DNA of 64,000 nucleotides from Aedes albopictus (lineage: Eukaryota; Arthropoda; Insecta; Diptera; Culicidae). Positions 45,398-58,816 of this stretch are shown here, in pieces (the first letter of the stretch is position 1; the number at the start of each line of letters is the position of its first letter). The DNA lies in the NCBI RefSeq assembly GCF_035046485.1, contig NC_085137.1:5991977-6055976 (forward strand), read 5' to 3'. The position numbers and the translations under genes were made by a program. The notes under the pieces were generated by a model. That model was not told where the DNA came from. It saw only the letters and a program-made list of their open reading frames with translations, and searched no databases.

Positions 45398-48101
45398 CTA
45401 CACATATTCTTCCGACGGTTTCTGCACACCGGCTGGTATCCGCAGGGAGCTCGGTACCCTCCCGTTGACCGTGTCGGGTAGTTCGGCAATATCCTTGAAC
45501 ACCCCCATCAGGCTCTCGAAGTTGGGTCCCCAGTTCAGTAGGTAGTCCCAACCTGTGGCCGATGGTGACGCTCCGTTCGGTTGCCGATACATTCCGACCA
45601 TATGGCTGGAGAGGTCGTCGTCGGACGCGACGAGTGTACTCAGCGATCCCCGGAAGGAAGAATCGAATCCATCGTAGGACGATGGTGGTAGATGTGGTGG
45701 CTTGTTGCTGTTGTTGTTATCGTTCACCACTCGACGATTGGTGTCATCTCGGCTCTTGGTATATTTGTCGCCGTTCATGCTGTTGTTATCGTACTCGATT
45801 TCCGAGCAGGTAAAACTATCGTTACCGGATTCGTCCGTAGATGTCGAACTGTGCGCATCGACTGCCGGTGAGTGATGCATGTGAGTTAGATGGGGAGCTG
45901 GCACCCGTGGAGCCTCACTGCTGCTGGAAACTGCATCCAGAGTGGACACCAGACTAGACGTCCTTGGACGTGAGTTTAGTCGTTCGATCTCTTCGGCTGT
46001 GAGACCCATGGGCCCCGGAACGACAGAGTTGACGTTCTGAGGTTGCTGCGGTACGCCGGGATTTTTCCGGCTAGCACTGGAACTTTGTCCGGATAGTTGA
46101 CTCATCACCGGACTGTTAAGGCTTCGCTCGCTATTGCTGTGCAGAGCATCCTTACCAACTCCTCCTGAGCTAGAAGTGGTTGCTAACAGAGCACTCTGCA
46201 GGGGTTTTCCTGAGATGTCGTGTAAGGTGAGAATCCGAGGTTGCTGGGAACTTAGTTCGGAACTAGGTGAAAGTCTTGCAAGTGGTGTTGTCTGATGCGG
46301 TCGTGGAGTGTTCGATGGTGGTGGTTGACTAGCCTGAGGCGGCACTCTTGGAGCATACGGACCAGCATGATGTGGCGAATGGCGATGCTGCTGTTGAGCT
46401 GAAGTCTGATGTTTATGGTGGGTGTAGGTCGCCACCGGAGGTGGAGTGGCCTTATACTTGCGTACTCCTCCTGCTTCGCGGTATCCCTTGTAGTGATAAA
46501 CGATGTCAATGTCAGATGGAGCAATTGAACTGGCATTTTCCAAGTCATAGTGCTCTGGATATTCTGAGCCAAGATCTACAGGATTGGTATGATCATGCGG
46601 ATGATGCGATTGGCTTGGCGGAGGAAGTGGTGGATGATGATCCTCTCTCAATGGAGGACTTTTACTTACAACCTCACGCTCAATTATATCCGGACGTTGC
46701 GGTCTCTGTGGTTCACTGTTGGTGATATCTCGTTCTTTGTACTTCTTAGAAATCAATTCAGGCCCAACCAGATGATGTCCTCCTACACCTCTCAACATCT
46801 CATTATTATCGGAATGGTATCCCACAACCGACAGATCATTCACGTGCAGACCTCTTCCGATGTCGCCATGATTGCCAGAAGACACCAGCTGCGAAGTGCT
46901 CAACAACGTAGAGCCACCATTCTGTTTTGAATGAATAGCCGAGGGACCACCAAGGCCGCCGCTTTTCTCCTTGTGTTGCTTCCGCAGACGAAACACCAAG
47001 AAAGACAGCAAAATTGCCACCAACAGAACAATGAAGAATATGATCACCAGCGTAACTCCAATGCTCAGCGGATCTGTAACCTGTGCCGCTCCCAATCCAG
47101 CCAACAAACAGCCAGGAATGACGTTTCCTCGATGAACCACTTTCTTGAAAATGCTGCCAGATCCGTTGAATGGCTGAATTTCACTGTTGATGGTAAAGTT
47201 CGCCAAGCATCCTTGGAAGTACGTGGGCATGGCATCGTTGGCAAACAATTCCCTTCTCACGTTTCCAATCGACAACACGGTCAAATAGGGATCCAGGAAA
47301 TCATGAACCCCAGCTGAATCCAGATCCTCGATCACGTTTTTACCATCGACGATCACTTGGAGGATTCGGTTATGAGCATGTAGCGTTACGTTGTGCCAAT
47401 TCCCATCGGCCAAGTTCTCCGGCGTCGATGCCGTTATATTTACGTACGAAGCCTGATGAGAGTTGTAGAAGATTTTGCCATTCTTCAATTCGATTGACGT
47501 GTAGTGCTTATTGGTAGCGGCGTAAATTAGCAAACCATTCGGTTTGTTGGTTCTGAAGAGGATGCTCATATATTTCGGAGGATCTTCCGCTATCGTCAAA
47601 CTGGAAATGTTCTCTGTCTTGATCGAGTATCGTTTGTTCCGCGTAACGTCGTAGCTCCAGATATTTTTCCCGCTGTAGATGTTTTCCAGCAGTTGCATTC
47701 GTTTGTGCTTTTCGGAGATTTCGAATTCTATGAACCCACCATCAGCAATTGAATAGTGCTCCAGAGAATTTGAACAATCCGGCGAAAGGATCATCCCACC
47801 GCAGCGGCACATGGCCGTATGCCAACGGTCCATACACTGACCAAAAGGACCGCAGAGGGGATGGGCAGGATCGTCGGGAAGTCCAAGGCTGCATGGTCCT
47901 CCGTTGCTACCTCGCTTGCAGGTAGATTCTACGCCAAATGACTTTATAGGAGCGCTCAGGTTCAATGCTCGACCGTTGATCGAAACACTATGGACGCAGC
48001 CTACCAAATCGTCAGAGTGGACCTGACCGGGACGTTCTAGAACGGGATCTGCTGAGGCAAGGCCTCCTACCAACAAAGAATGCTTGTTGAAATTCAGTGT
48101 T
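45398..48101 (-). CDS. ft: Fat-type giant cadherin, last coding exon (LamG, EGF, LamG, TM, cytoplasmic tail)
   Basis: The exon follows the acceptor TTTCACAG|A (48102) and gives 900 residues plus one split codon. In order it encodes the end of LamG1 (to ~47930), a fifth EGF-like module (~47925-47780), LamG2 (~47760-47110), one membrane span (~47065-46995, SIGVTLVIIFFIVLLVAILL) and a ~530-residue cytoplasmic tail. The tail holds a conserved block (DLENASSIAPSDIDIVYHYK, ~46490-46580) and a C-terminal block (DYLLNWGPNFESLMGVFKDI, ~45470-45550). Fat is the receptor for Dachsous in planar polarity and Hippo growth control; its tail carries signalling regions. EGF x4-LamG-EGF-LamG fits Fat/FAT4 better than the Fat2/kugelei type. 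The stop follows ...PSEEYV. Confidence 0.85.
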
Positions 48102-48164
48102 CTGTGAAAGTAAAAAGACATCATTAAAATTTTGTTTTAACACAAACATTCCAAATAATCTTAC
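48102..48164 (-). other. 63-bp intron of the Fat-type gene, inside LamG1
   Basis: GTAAGA...TTTCACAG on the minus strand. It splits a glycine codon (GG|A), and both flanks read through a single laminin-G domain when joined. Confidence 0.85.
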
Positions 48165-51100
48165 CCTGTGGGACCAGTATCATCCGCATAGCAGGTGGAA
48201 TCTCCTGGTCTACAGTCCTCGCAGTAGTCTCCATTTTCCGAGCACTTGGATACGCTCAAAGACATAACTCGTCCATTCCTCGTAGCCGTGATCTTGTGCC
48301 ACTTTCCGTTGGATATGTTGTTGCCACTGGAGGCGCCTTGCCCTACAACCAGCGATGTAATGGCCGTCCTTGCACCTCCGAATGAGAACACCGCCCGTCC
48401 GCTGACAATTTCCATTGCGACGAAATCCGATCGCCCACCACTTTGAATACCGTAGTTATAGATCAGCAAAGCGTCCGGCTTGGTCGTAGCAAAGATCACC
48501 GATATATCATTGGTGGCCGAGTCTAGTGCAGGAAACGCCATGAACGATAACTCTTTGAATCCGAACGTTGACTTCTCACAGTGTCTTCCGTATCGTCCGT
48601 CGACACAGCTACACTTGTAACCCGGTTTCAAGCTCACGCACAGTCCCCCGTGCAGACATGGATTGGGCCGACAGGAATCAGCAACAGCTTCGCACTGGTT
48701 CCCTCGGTAGCCCGGTCGGCAAAGGCAGAAGAATGACGACCCATCGGAACTCTCCCGACAAGATCCCCCATTCTTACATGGACTGCTTGAGCAGATATCT
48801 CCGCGCTCCAGCTGACAGAACTTTCCCTCTCGATTCGGAGGACACGAGCACTGGAAATCGTAACCCTGACGTCGACATTGACCTCCTGCTTGGCAAGGAT
48901 TCGGCGAGCAAGGATCCTGTCGTTTGTCGCACTTCTGTCCCGTGTAACCCTCTGAACACTTGCATCTGAAGTCGTGCTTCACCAGAGGAGACGTGAAGAT
49001 CAACGATTGACTATCCGTAATCTGAGTATCTTCGTAGACATTGATTTTCTCGTAGCAAATGCCACCGTTGTCGCACGTGTTGGCATCACACGGTATGAAA
49101 TCTATTGTAATCTTAGAACTTTGAAGCAGAAGGTTGATCGCGTCTTGCTTTTTACTGAATCGCTCGCTCATGTATTTCTTTGAACGGAATCCCTTGTTGC
49201 TGTTTGATACGGCTACGGAAATATCCGTTGCTTTGTCAACGTCGAGCAGACTGTACACGATAAGTTCGTCCGAGTTTTCAATCGAAGACTTGAGAATGTC
49301 TATGAAGTTTCTGTAGTAGTTCGCCAGGAATCTACTGCTGGTCATGTTTTCGATGCGGATTGTGATGGAGTTCTCCACAGTAACGTTGTCGAACCGAAGG
49401 AACTCTACGCTAACCGTAGACACGACATCAGCATGCCTTCCATCGTTTCCGGATACTAAGAAGCTGTGACCATTGCTGGGGAGTGACGACGATGTTGGCC
49501 TTAGCTTGCATCCTGAGCTTATTGCGAACGATGATATTGGATTCTTGTTGAGATCGCTCAAAATTTTGCATCTGTAGTCTCCCGTTGTATCCGGATCATT
49601 AGGATGCACGTTTGCAATGTCTCCGTTGATTTGATTGTTGAAAATATAAACCAGAACATGCACGATCCGTGGAGTCGACGGACTATCGTTTTGATCCAGA
49701 ACGTTCACAGTGATAGTATGTTGCGTTCTCATTTTAGGACTTCCATTATCCTCGACTTCAACGAGCAGCTCAAGTTGTGGAGTTGTTTCGCGATCAATGC
49801 TCCGCGAGGTCTTCAAAACTCCAGAATGTTTCTCCAGTGTTACCAGCGAAGTATGTCGCCCTCCAACCAAGTTGTAGGTGAAAGGTGCTCCATTTGGAGG
49901 AAGGTCAGGATCGCTTGCGGCAAGAGTCATGATTACCGTGTGAGGAGGTTCATTTTCCAGTACCGTTCCAACCGTATCCTTAGTATCGAATGTCGGTCCA
50001 TTATCGTTTATATCAGTCACTGAAATCTTCACCGTAGTTGTGCCTGTCTGTGGAGGTGATCCTGTATCTATAGCTCCAAGAATCAACTTGTGGACTGGAA
50101 TAGTTTCACGATCGAGCATCCGGGATGTTTCGATTTGCCCGGTTTGGGGATCGATCTTGAAGGAGTGATCGTTGTTTCCCCCGATGATCGAGTAACTAAA
50201 TTGATTGTTCTGCGGCCGAACGTCCTTGTCAACTGCTTTCACCGTAATGATTCGCGTTCCAACTTGAGCACCTTCCGAAACATTAGCCTCGTAAAAATCG
50301 AGTAGAAACTCCGGCGGGTCATTCCCATCCTGAATGGAAATGATTACCTGGGCTTCGTCTGTGTCATTTCCTCGTATTCCACCAAAGTTCTTGGCCAAAA
50401 CCGTTAGTACAACTCTGGATTGTGTTTCACGATCAAGATTCCGCGAGACAACCATTACCCCAGTTTCCGGATGAATGCTGAATCCTTTGTCGTTGCTGGA
50501 ACCTACCAACAAGTAGTAGACCTTTCCATCTTCTCCAGCGTCCTTGTCGGTGGCCTGAATGACGCCTACGTTCGATCCTACTTCCGCCGATTCAGAAACA
50601 TCAAAGTGAAACACCGGTTGAATGAATTTGGGATAGAATTCGTTGACCCCCGTGATGTGTACGATCACTTTGGTTTTGTTCTTCATTGGTGAATCGGGGT
50701 TTATAGCCATGACCTCCAACGTGTAACGGTTGTGTTCTTCGTAATCGAATGTGGCTTTCGATCGGATGATGCCAGTAACCGTTTCGATCGAGAACAAATC
50801 CCGACCAGTGCCACCGATAATGGAGTAGTGGATGATCGCGTTTTTGGGTGAATCGCGATCATGCGCTACCGCTTTGTAGACGAATGTCTTTGGTGGAGAA
50901 TTTTCCGGCAGGAAGGCATCGTACTCGGTTTGGTTGAAAGTGGGGGCATTGTCGTTGATGTCGGTCAACGTTACCGTAATCATGGCCATCGATTTCTTCG
51001 GTTTGAAACCCAGGTCCTCCGCCGTTATGTTCAGCTGATAGATTTGTATGAGATCGTAGTCCAAAGACTGGAGAATTGTGATGGCACCCGAGGCACTATC

Positions 51101-53538
51101 GACGGCAAATTCTTTTCGCTCATTTCCACCAGTGATAGCGTAGCGGACCATTCCGTTAGGGCCGTCATCGTTATCTGGAGCACTCACTGTCAAGATGGTT
51201 GATCCGATGGGTTCGCTTTCCGGTACGATCACCTGATACGACGGACTTTGGAAGACGGGAGCAAACTTATTCATTCCGGTGATAATGATCGTTACCACAA
51301 CTTCGTCCTGTTGAGGAGGAACTCCCTTGTCCACGGCACGTACGTTCAGTGTGTAGACCTTTCCAGGACTTTCTGTCAGAGTGCTGCTGACAATGATCCA
51401 GCCATCGTTTTTGTTGATGACGAAGTTGCTGGTTCCGTTACCACCGGTGACAGCGTATTCGATCTCAGCGTTGACTCCAAAGTCTAGTTCGTCACGAGCG
51501 ACCAGCTGGACGATCTTCTGTCCAACAATGGCACCTTCCGGTGCTGGAGAGAGGTATTCACGTTGGACAAACACAGGTGGATTGTTGTTGGCGTCGACAA
51601 CGTTGATGTTGACAAGACATTCGGAGTACATTGGAGGTTTGCCGTTGTCCGTAGCGAGAATCGTCAAACTGAACATGTTCTCTGGCGACGATTCCAGCTG
51701 AGTGTGTTTGTAGTGGATGGTTCTTTTGCTGAAAATTTCTCCGGTGGCAGGATCAATGGAGAACATGTCGGATGGTTGTTGAAGCGAGTAGGATATGACC
51801 GAGTTAGGGCCATGTTTGTCGCGATCGGTGGCGATCACTTGCCCAACGAAGGTTACCGGTTTCTGAAGCTCGGGGAAATTGAAGCTATAGTAACTGTGTT
51901 CAAATTCAGGAGCATTATCGTTTTGATCTTGGATGGTAATTGTAAGGGGTGTTTCGGCCCTCCATGCGCCATCAACTGCAGCCACTTTGAGTATGTATTC
52001 GTCTTGCTGTTCACGATCAAGATGTCCAGCTACCGTGACGTTGCCGGTTGTAGAGTCGATCATGAATTTGTTTCCGATATTTTCCGTGAAAATGTAGGAT
52101 GCATTGGCATTGATACCGATGTCCGAATCAGATGAGGTGATCTTAATGACGAATATTCCGATTTCAGCATTTTCTGTCACGTTTACACTAAACAGACGAG
52201 TAAACTTTGGTGGATTGTCATTCTTATCAAGTACGTTGACCAGCACAGTAGCGCTTCCTGTAAGCTGAGGTACTCCTTGATCAACAGCTTCCACAATAAG
52301 TACATAGCGTGGAATATCTTCGCGATCGAGTCTCGTCGTTGTATAGATTTCACCTGTATCACTGTTGATTTCGAAACTATCGAAGTCGTCCTTTAAGCTG
52401 TAGGATAGCTGTCCGTTTTCTTCCGTGTCGGCATCGGTGGCTTGTACCTTTATTACAAACGAGCCGGGAGATTCTTCCTCCATGACTTCAGCAGTGTAGA
52501 CCTGCTTCTCCATCTCTGGAGCATTGTCGTTCGCATCGGTAACGTTGATCACCAACTGCATTACGCTTCGCAGACTGGGCCTGTCGGAATCTGCAGCTTC
52601 GATCCAAACTTCGTATTGCTGATTAGTTTCGTAATCCAGACCACCCTTGTTGACAGCTACTTCGCCCGTGTTGGGATCAATTCTCAGCGCATCCCCAATA
52701 TTTCCGCCGGCAATGGCATATCGGATGTTTCCTGCTGGGCCCTTCTTGGGAGACGTGGCGGAAATCTTTGTCACTACTTTACCATCGGCAATATCTTCCG
52801 GTAGAATGAATTGAGTTTCCGACAAGTACGAGAAAACAGGGAACAAGTGAGCTGATTTCAGTGCGATCGTCAGCTCCGCTTTGGTTGATTTCTGATCGTA
52901 GCCTTGATCACGAGCTTCAATGATAAGGCTGAAGACACGGTCGGCGTTCTGTCCGGGTAGGGACAGCTCAACGGACGCCTCAATCACTCCAGTGTTTTCG
53001 TTGATACGGAACTTGTTCGTATCGGCTCCGCTGATCGAATATGAAATGCGAGAGTTTATTCCCTCGTCCAGATCTATGGCCTTAGCGCCGAACACAAATT
53101 GATTGCGTTTGATCCGATCGGGAATGTTGACATGGAAACTGGCGGAATCGAAGGCAGGACTGTTGTCGTTCATGTCGGTAACAGTGATGGTGAGATTGAC
53201 GACCGTCGCTCGTGGTTCTGTGGTTGAACTGTCCTGAGCCATCAGAGTGAAATGATACTGAGGAATTTCTTCACGATCTAGGGTGACGGCCGTGGAAATC
53301 TCTCCTGAATCTTGATCTACAACGAAGCGCTTCGAATGTTCTCCCAGCAGAGTGTATCGAATCTTGGCATTCAATCCGGTATCTTTGTCGCTAGCCATTG
53401 GGCGCAGAATTTTGGTACCGGGTGGCAGATTCTCCGAGACTGTAGCATGATAGCTCTGGCGTTCAAACTCCGGACTGTGATCATTCATGTCCTGCACGAT
53501 AACGCGAACTGTACCCGTTCCTGTAAGCGGAGGAGATC
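48165..53538 (-). CDS. ft: Fat-type giant cadherin, penultimate exon (12 cadherin repeats, 4 EGF, start of LamG1)
   Basis: The exon runs from acceptor TTTGCAG|GA (53538) to donor ACAGG|GTAAGA (48165): 5,374 nt, or 1,790 codons plus two bases at each end. The reading frame continues upstream of the first Met (…SPPLTGTGTVRVIVQDMND), so the exon starts inside a cadherin repeat. Twelve complete extracellular cadherin repeats follow, separated by DxNDNxP-type calcium linkers. Some linkers are degenerate (SAHLFPVF, TGMNKFAPVF, TGVNEFYPKF, QDGNDPPEF). Four EGF modules follow at ~49095-48560; the first is enlarged by about 20 residues. LamG1 then begins and is completed in the next exon. Drosophila Fat has 34 cadherin repeats, so these are probably the membrane-proximal third. 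The N-terminal part lies beyond the right edge. Confidence 0.87.
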
Positions 53539-53539
53539 C

Positions 53540-55220
53540 TGCAAATAAAGCGAAAGAAATATGTTATTACTTGAGATGAACTTTTGAACTTTGATTAACT
53601 AGACTATAGGCATTTAAATGGAACTGACTGGAACGAGAGCACTGATTTATACAACAATCGCACGGAACGGGAACAAGTTTTTGTCGTTAGTATTGAATGT
53701 ATATTCAAATGTGCTGTTCGGAATCTAAGCCACCAGCTGAAGAGCTGATCTTCCTAATAAAGCATGTTGTACAGGAACGATGCGAAAAATGTAGTGTAGT
53801 GCAGTAACCTTAGCACATGTACGAGCTGCTGGCAGAAGCGAAGGTACACCTATATGTGAAGAATATGGCACGAACAGAAGATAGAGAAGAAAAGACTTCC
53901 TGGAGCGACTCAACGGTGAACGCGTGATTGATAATGACAATTCAATATGGTAAGCTTTTGTTTCGCTGACTGATACCAATCTCGGCGCGATTAAGCCCGC
54001 GTATAGTCGTTGTTCTGCATTGGGCTTTGTTCGCTGCCGTACACAATGACCGGGCTCCGTGAGAAAAATTGCTCCCTCTGGCCAGCTGCTGGCTGGTAGT
54101 TTCCGACCGACCGACCGACCGAGGAGGGAGACAGAAACAATCAGCCTGCATCTCATTTGGTACAATTTATCAACACTTTGCAGTGCCAAAAGCAAGGACT
54201 CCGAACGCGAGTCTCTCTAAACGTTCGGGTTGTCGAGATTATCTTAATCTCGGCGAGCATCCGTCGCGCCGCCATTCCTGAATATTGAGGTGTATTCTGC
54301 CGGCCGGCCCCATATAACAACAAGTGTTTCGAGTTGCTTTTATTTTCTCCTCATGAATCGCGCGCTGATTGCACGTTACCCTTCTGTCGTAAGGAAGGCA
54401 GACGCACATTCCGGCGGAGTCTGGTACCGATCGATGCACAGCACAGTAAACGGGGAGAGCACTCCTGATATCATTTTTATAAATTTTAAACTTTATGCAG
54501 ATGAAGTATTTATAGCCCGAGGTCATAAAATCTTACCAGTTATTGGTGGTCGCGTACGAAGCCGCACGCAAACATGGAAGGAACTGCGTGGTCGAAACGA
54601 GAACGTCATAGGCGTGTGCAGGGTAGGGTGAAAATTGGCTGGTTACAGAGATGGGTTGTAATCCAGCAACATTGTCAATTGTTTATCCTTTTAAATAAAA
54701 TATATTTTATCAGTAGGGTTTTTGACTCCATTCCTCCTCCCAAACTCCATTGACTCCCAAATGGAGGAGAATGTGCCTCTAGAGCCGACCTACTGATACC
54801 ATTCCTGGCACAACAGGTGAACAAAATTGTACATTACCTAAATTCACAACGAAACGACCGTTTTCGTCCACTTCTCCCATCTGAATCAGATACCTTATTG
54901 CGTGAACTTGTTGTTAACAGTGATTGCTGTGAAGACTTTCTGCCGGAAAGTTGATTTTGAATGAGTTTACTGCAACTAGTTCAGCAACTACTACTGCAAC
55001 TAGTTCTCGGCACCAGTGCCAAACTTCCGGCAAAATCAAATGGGAAATCACTTTGGCATCCATATTTGTGCTGCCGAAGTGCATTCGTCATCGTGTAATA
55101 TTTGTTTTGAGCACTTGTGCGGCTTCAGAGTGAAAGTGTAGCTAATTGACTGTGGATCCCGTAGCGGAAATGTTGCGGTTCTTTCAATAGTCAGTTTGTT
55201 TGTCGATAACCAAGATCAAA
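53540..55220. other. Fat intron, non-repetitive; nothing recognised
   Basis: A minus-strand frame at 53725-54195 and a plus-strand frame at 54290-54631 show no family features. A CGAC tetranucleotide run lies at ~54105-54125. Confidence 0.35.
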
Positions 55221-55229
55221 TAGGGGCCG

Positions 55230-55400
55230 TTTTGTTCTCTTTGTCATGGGGGGTTTTTTGAAACCTATTGAACTCACAATTGACCTCAAATCTTTCCCAA
55301 TCAAGCTGAATGATATGACCAAGTTTCAGGCAATTTGGTCTATAAAAGCCCCTCATGACGAAGAGAACAAACCTGCCGATAATACCCTTTGTTATCCTAT
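55230..55400 (+). repeat. interspersed repeat, copy 2 of a pair
   Basis: Direct-orientation match to 25790-25980. Confidence 0.75.
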
Positions 55401-55994
55401 AATAAAAATAATTTTACGGAAAAATTTGGAAGTCTATCAAAAAATCTTCAATGTGGTTCCTCACATCAGATAAGTTTCTCAAGTTCTATTTCAGCACAAC
55501 TTCTATACGATCGCTACATGCTTGCTCATCCGTATAGATACCAGGCACTTTTAAACGGAGAGACTCGAAAAGAATAGAAAAGGGTTAGCCGATTACATCA
55601 CGGCTTATTAAAGAATCTATCTATCTCAAGAAATTCATTTATTTTTTTTTCTAACGATTCCACTCTTACATGATTCAATTCAAACTTTTTTCATTACACA
55701 CCTAGTTGCGATCTGTAATATTTGCCGAAATCTCAACTGCTGAGCGTTCGGTCACGGGTTTATAACAAAATTCTGTAAAAAATACCAAATTTCGGTAAAA
55801 TGCTATCGTTTATTTGTCCATCTTTCACGAAGTCAAAGTTGCTAACTTTACCGATTGTTAAGATTTCGATGAAACATTACCAAAGCTGGTGTTTTTTTTC
55901 TTAGTGTGTATGTAGCACCAAGTGAAATAAGAACTAACTTAAGTTGAAATTCACAAGAATTAGCCGATTAACCTTGCTGCGAGTGTCTGCGTTC

Positions 55995-56164
55995 AATTTG
56001 CGATCGGTACAGGATCTTTTTGTAAGTGAGAATAAGTGAGTCTATGAGAATGGCGTTGATTTTGTCTATCAAGTTGAGGCATTTTCCTGTCTTTTGTAAC
56101 ATATTTCCCCAATACATAGCATGTTACACTATCGAAGGATTTCCTGACCACGACAACCCCACAT
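55995..56164 (+). repeat. SINE-like module adjoining a GGAATCC array, copy 2
   Basis: Shares ACAGGATCTTTTTGTAAGTG, TTCCTGTCTTTTGTAACATA and GTTACACTATCG text and order with 40205-40384. Confidence 0.6.
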
Positions 56165-57300
56165 CAGCAATGTTGCAATTTTCGTAGGAATCCCGGGAAA
56201 ATTGCCTTCAGGAAATCAGTCTCAAGAAACATTCCTAGAGATAAACTAGGAATGATATCGGGAGAAATCCTTGAAGCAATCCCGGAAGAGGTTTTTTTAA
56301 TTAATCCTTGAAAGAATCCTAGGAGAAATCTTATTTGTAATCTCGGGAGGAATACCTTACAAAAAGCCGGAAAGTATCCAAAAGGAATCATGGAAAAAAA
56401 AATCGGAGAATAATCAATGAAGGAATCCCAGTAGGAGTTCCCAACGGAAACCCGGCTGGAATTCATAACGGAATCCCAGAAGGAACTTCTAACAAAATTC
56501 CTAAATTTTATTTTTATTCTATATTTGTATTAACGAGATTTTTAACCCTAGGCCAGTTCTTCTCGGCATCTACACTTTACTTCTCTTCAAAAACAAGAAT
56601 ACACATTTTTGTCGGGAGTGGGATTTGATCTCTGGTCCTTGGCGTGATAGCCACGTGCTTTTACCATCACATCAAGTCCACTCTTCAGAATTCCTGAAGA
56701 AATTCTTGACAGAATCCTGAAGTAATCCTTAAAGGACTTTCAGATGAAATCCTTAAAGACATACCGGGAAGGCTCCCGAGGTAAATCGCTTCATTACTTC
56801 CGGGTGAAAAATGCTTTAAGAAATCTAGAATATACATTTTGGAGAAATCAACGAAGAAATCCCATGAGAAATCAATGTAGGAATCTCGGAAAAAACCTTT
56901 GAAATAATCACTGAAAAAAAAAACCAGGAGGATTCCTCAAAGTTTTCCCTAAATGAATCTCAGAAGGAATATAAGAAAGAATGTCGGAAAGAGTCTCGGG
57001 AAAAAATCCCAGAGATAATGTCGGATTGCTCCAGAAGGAATCCTGAGAGGGTTTCCCAACGGAAATATAGGAAAAGAGTCCTGGAGTAATCCGTGGCAGA
57101 ATCCTGGAGAAATGCATGAAGGAACTCCGGGATGGATCTATGGAGAAATTTCGGAAGAAATACAGTGGGAAATCACTAAAGAAATTGCGAGAAAAATTCC
57201 AGACGAGATCCCTGAAAGAATCCCGCGAGAAATCAATGAAGAAATTCCGGAAGGAATCACAAAGAATCCCTGAAGGAATGGTTGACGGAAATATCTAGAA
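56165..57300 (+). repeat. degenerate GGAATCC minisatellite
   Basis: Units like GAATCCCGGGAGAAATCC, interrupted near 56500-56690 by unrelated sequence containing a tRNA-like segment. Confidence 0.8.
56610..56690 (-). repeat. tRNA-like SINE head
   Basis: On the minus strand: TTGATGTGATGGTAAAAGCA followed by a B-box-like AGATCAAATCCC, embedded between two parts of the minisatellite. Confidence 0.45.
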
Positions 57301-57774
57301 CGAAATACGAAGGGGGCCCATCGTACCTTTTGACATGTGTTTTCTTCCATACAAGCTTGAGCCACCCTACTAGGCAACGGTTCAACTGTTCAGAATAGTT
57401 AGAAACAAGACTGAGTAGTGCCTAGTTTTTCCGTTTTGTCCAGTAAAATTAAAATTGATGAAAACCAAAAACTTGACGTAAATCAACAAAAACAAAACAC
57501 CAGACGAAGAACAAAACTTTTCTAACCCTTGAGGAAGATTGAATAAACAATCGAAACGTCGGGCTCTAGTTCTGACTGCTCCAAAGACTGAAAGCCGAAA
57601 AGTTTCCCGGTACAAACTCCCAGCAGTCGAAAGCATCCAAAAGTAAAACATAGATGCCACTTGCTAGCATTTCAGAATTTGGAACAAAGAAGAAAAATGG
57701 CTAAAGCTCTGTTCATTTACAAATTGTGAAATGGAGACATAGATGCTCCTAATGGGATCATGATTGCTTACAGC

Positions 57775-57990
57775 CTTAAAAGCGTGAGCATTCAGCTCGA
57801 CCATGCTAAGAATGAAGGGTTTGTATCCTGGACGATCCAGGAACTTTGCGTAAAGGAGATTTCCTTAACTTCCTCGGGTATGCAGTATCTTCGTTGTTGC
57901 CACGTGATATACACATGCAAAATGGTCATTGGCAGATGAAGCTTTTAGTTGTCGAGAATCAGGAGACGTCACGCCAAGAAGACGCAGAAA
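57775..57990 (+). mobile_element. degenerate Feilai-family SINE
   Basis: It shares ATATACACATGCAAAATGGT, TTTCCTTAACTTCCTCGGG-like text and ACGCCAAGAAGA with 39261-39541. The head is damaged and the tail is shortened. Confidence 0.75.
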
Positions 57991-58124
57991 AAGAAGATGC
58001 TCCTAATCTTCTGCTGTTAGTTAATGTAAACGTTCTTGGTTATTCGCTTCATAAACACGATTTTCTATGGCTGTCGCTTTACCGGAGAAACTACGACTTT
58101 CATGAACCGTACTATAATAGGGTA

Positions 58125-58720
58125 GAAGCTTCAGTTTTGGGCAGTCGTCTATTTTGGCCATAAGTGCGTTATACAGCCTATGGGGAACTCCATCAGCTTA
58201 ACTTATTTTGTGACTGGTAGATCTTATTGTTGAAACTATGCTAGCATGTGAAAAGATTTAACAGCCATTGCGAATTTTTGCATCTCTCGTCGTTCCTAGG
58301 CGTATTTCTAATTTTTCATGAATTCTCTTACCAGTAACAGATAGAGCTGACTCTCCTCTATCTGTAAACGGAACGAGTTTTGATAAATAACTTAAAATGC
58401 GCTTAGGAGTGATGGAAGAAGCGAGCGTTTGCAATCGTTGGTTTGCTCTTTTCACATGTTTGCCTAGAGTAATATGTTACAGCTGTTAATACCATCAAAT
58501 TTGATTGAAAAATGATAGTAAACATAATTCAGTTCAATGCTACACCATTGATTATACGTCGTTTTCAAAATTTGTTACTGAATTGTCATTAAGAAATCAG
58601 CTCTCGTACAGCTATTTAGGCCTGGGTGCTTCTCATTTGGTCACTCCCGTAAGAAACGCAAGTAGTTGACTAAAATAAAAACCAAAGTTTACCAAAACGA
58701 ACGCTATTTTGGCCAGTACG
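58125..58720 (+). repeat. GGCCAAAATAG-rich interspersed repeat, copy 2
   Basis: The two ends match the reverse complement of 22735-23062; the middle ~430 bp does not. Confidence 0.6.
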
Positions 58721-58816
58721 ATTATTAGCTTGATTTCTGTATGTTTTCAACAAAATATAGATTGAAACCTCTCATTTGACATTTTGGAAGTTTTCGTAAT
58801 TTCATTGGTTGTTGAA

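Noticed and set aside
46348..46725. 125-codon plus-strand open frame
   Set aside because: Antisense shadow of the Fat cytoplasmic tail.
51563..52135. 190-codon plus-strand open frame
   Set aside because: Antisense shadow of the Fat cadherin exon; no family features.
53725..54195. 156-codon minus-strand frame as a possible small Fat exon
   Set aside because: No cadherin features and it cannot be placed between known repeats.
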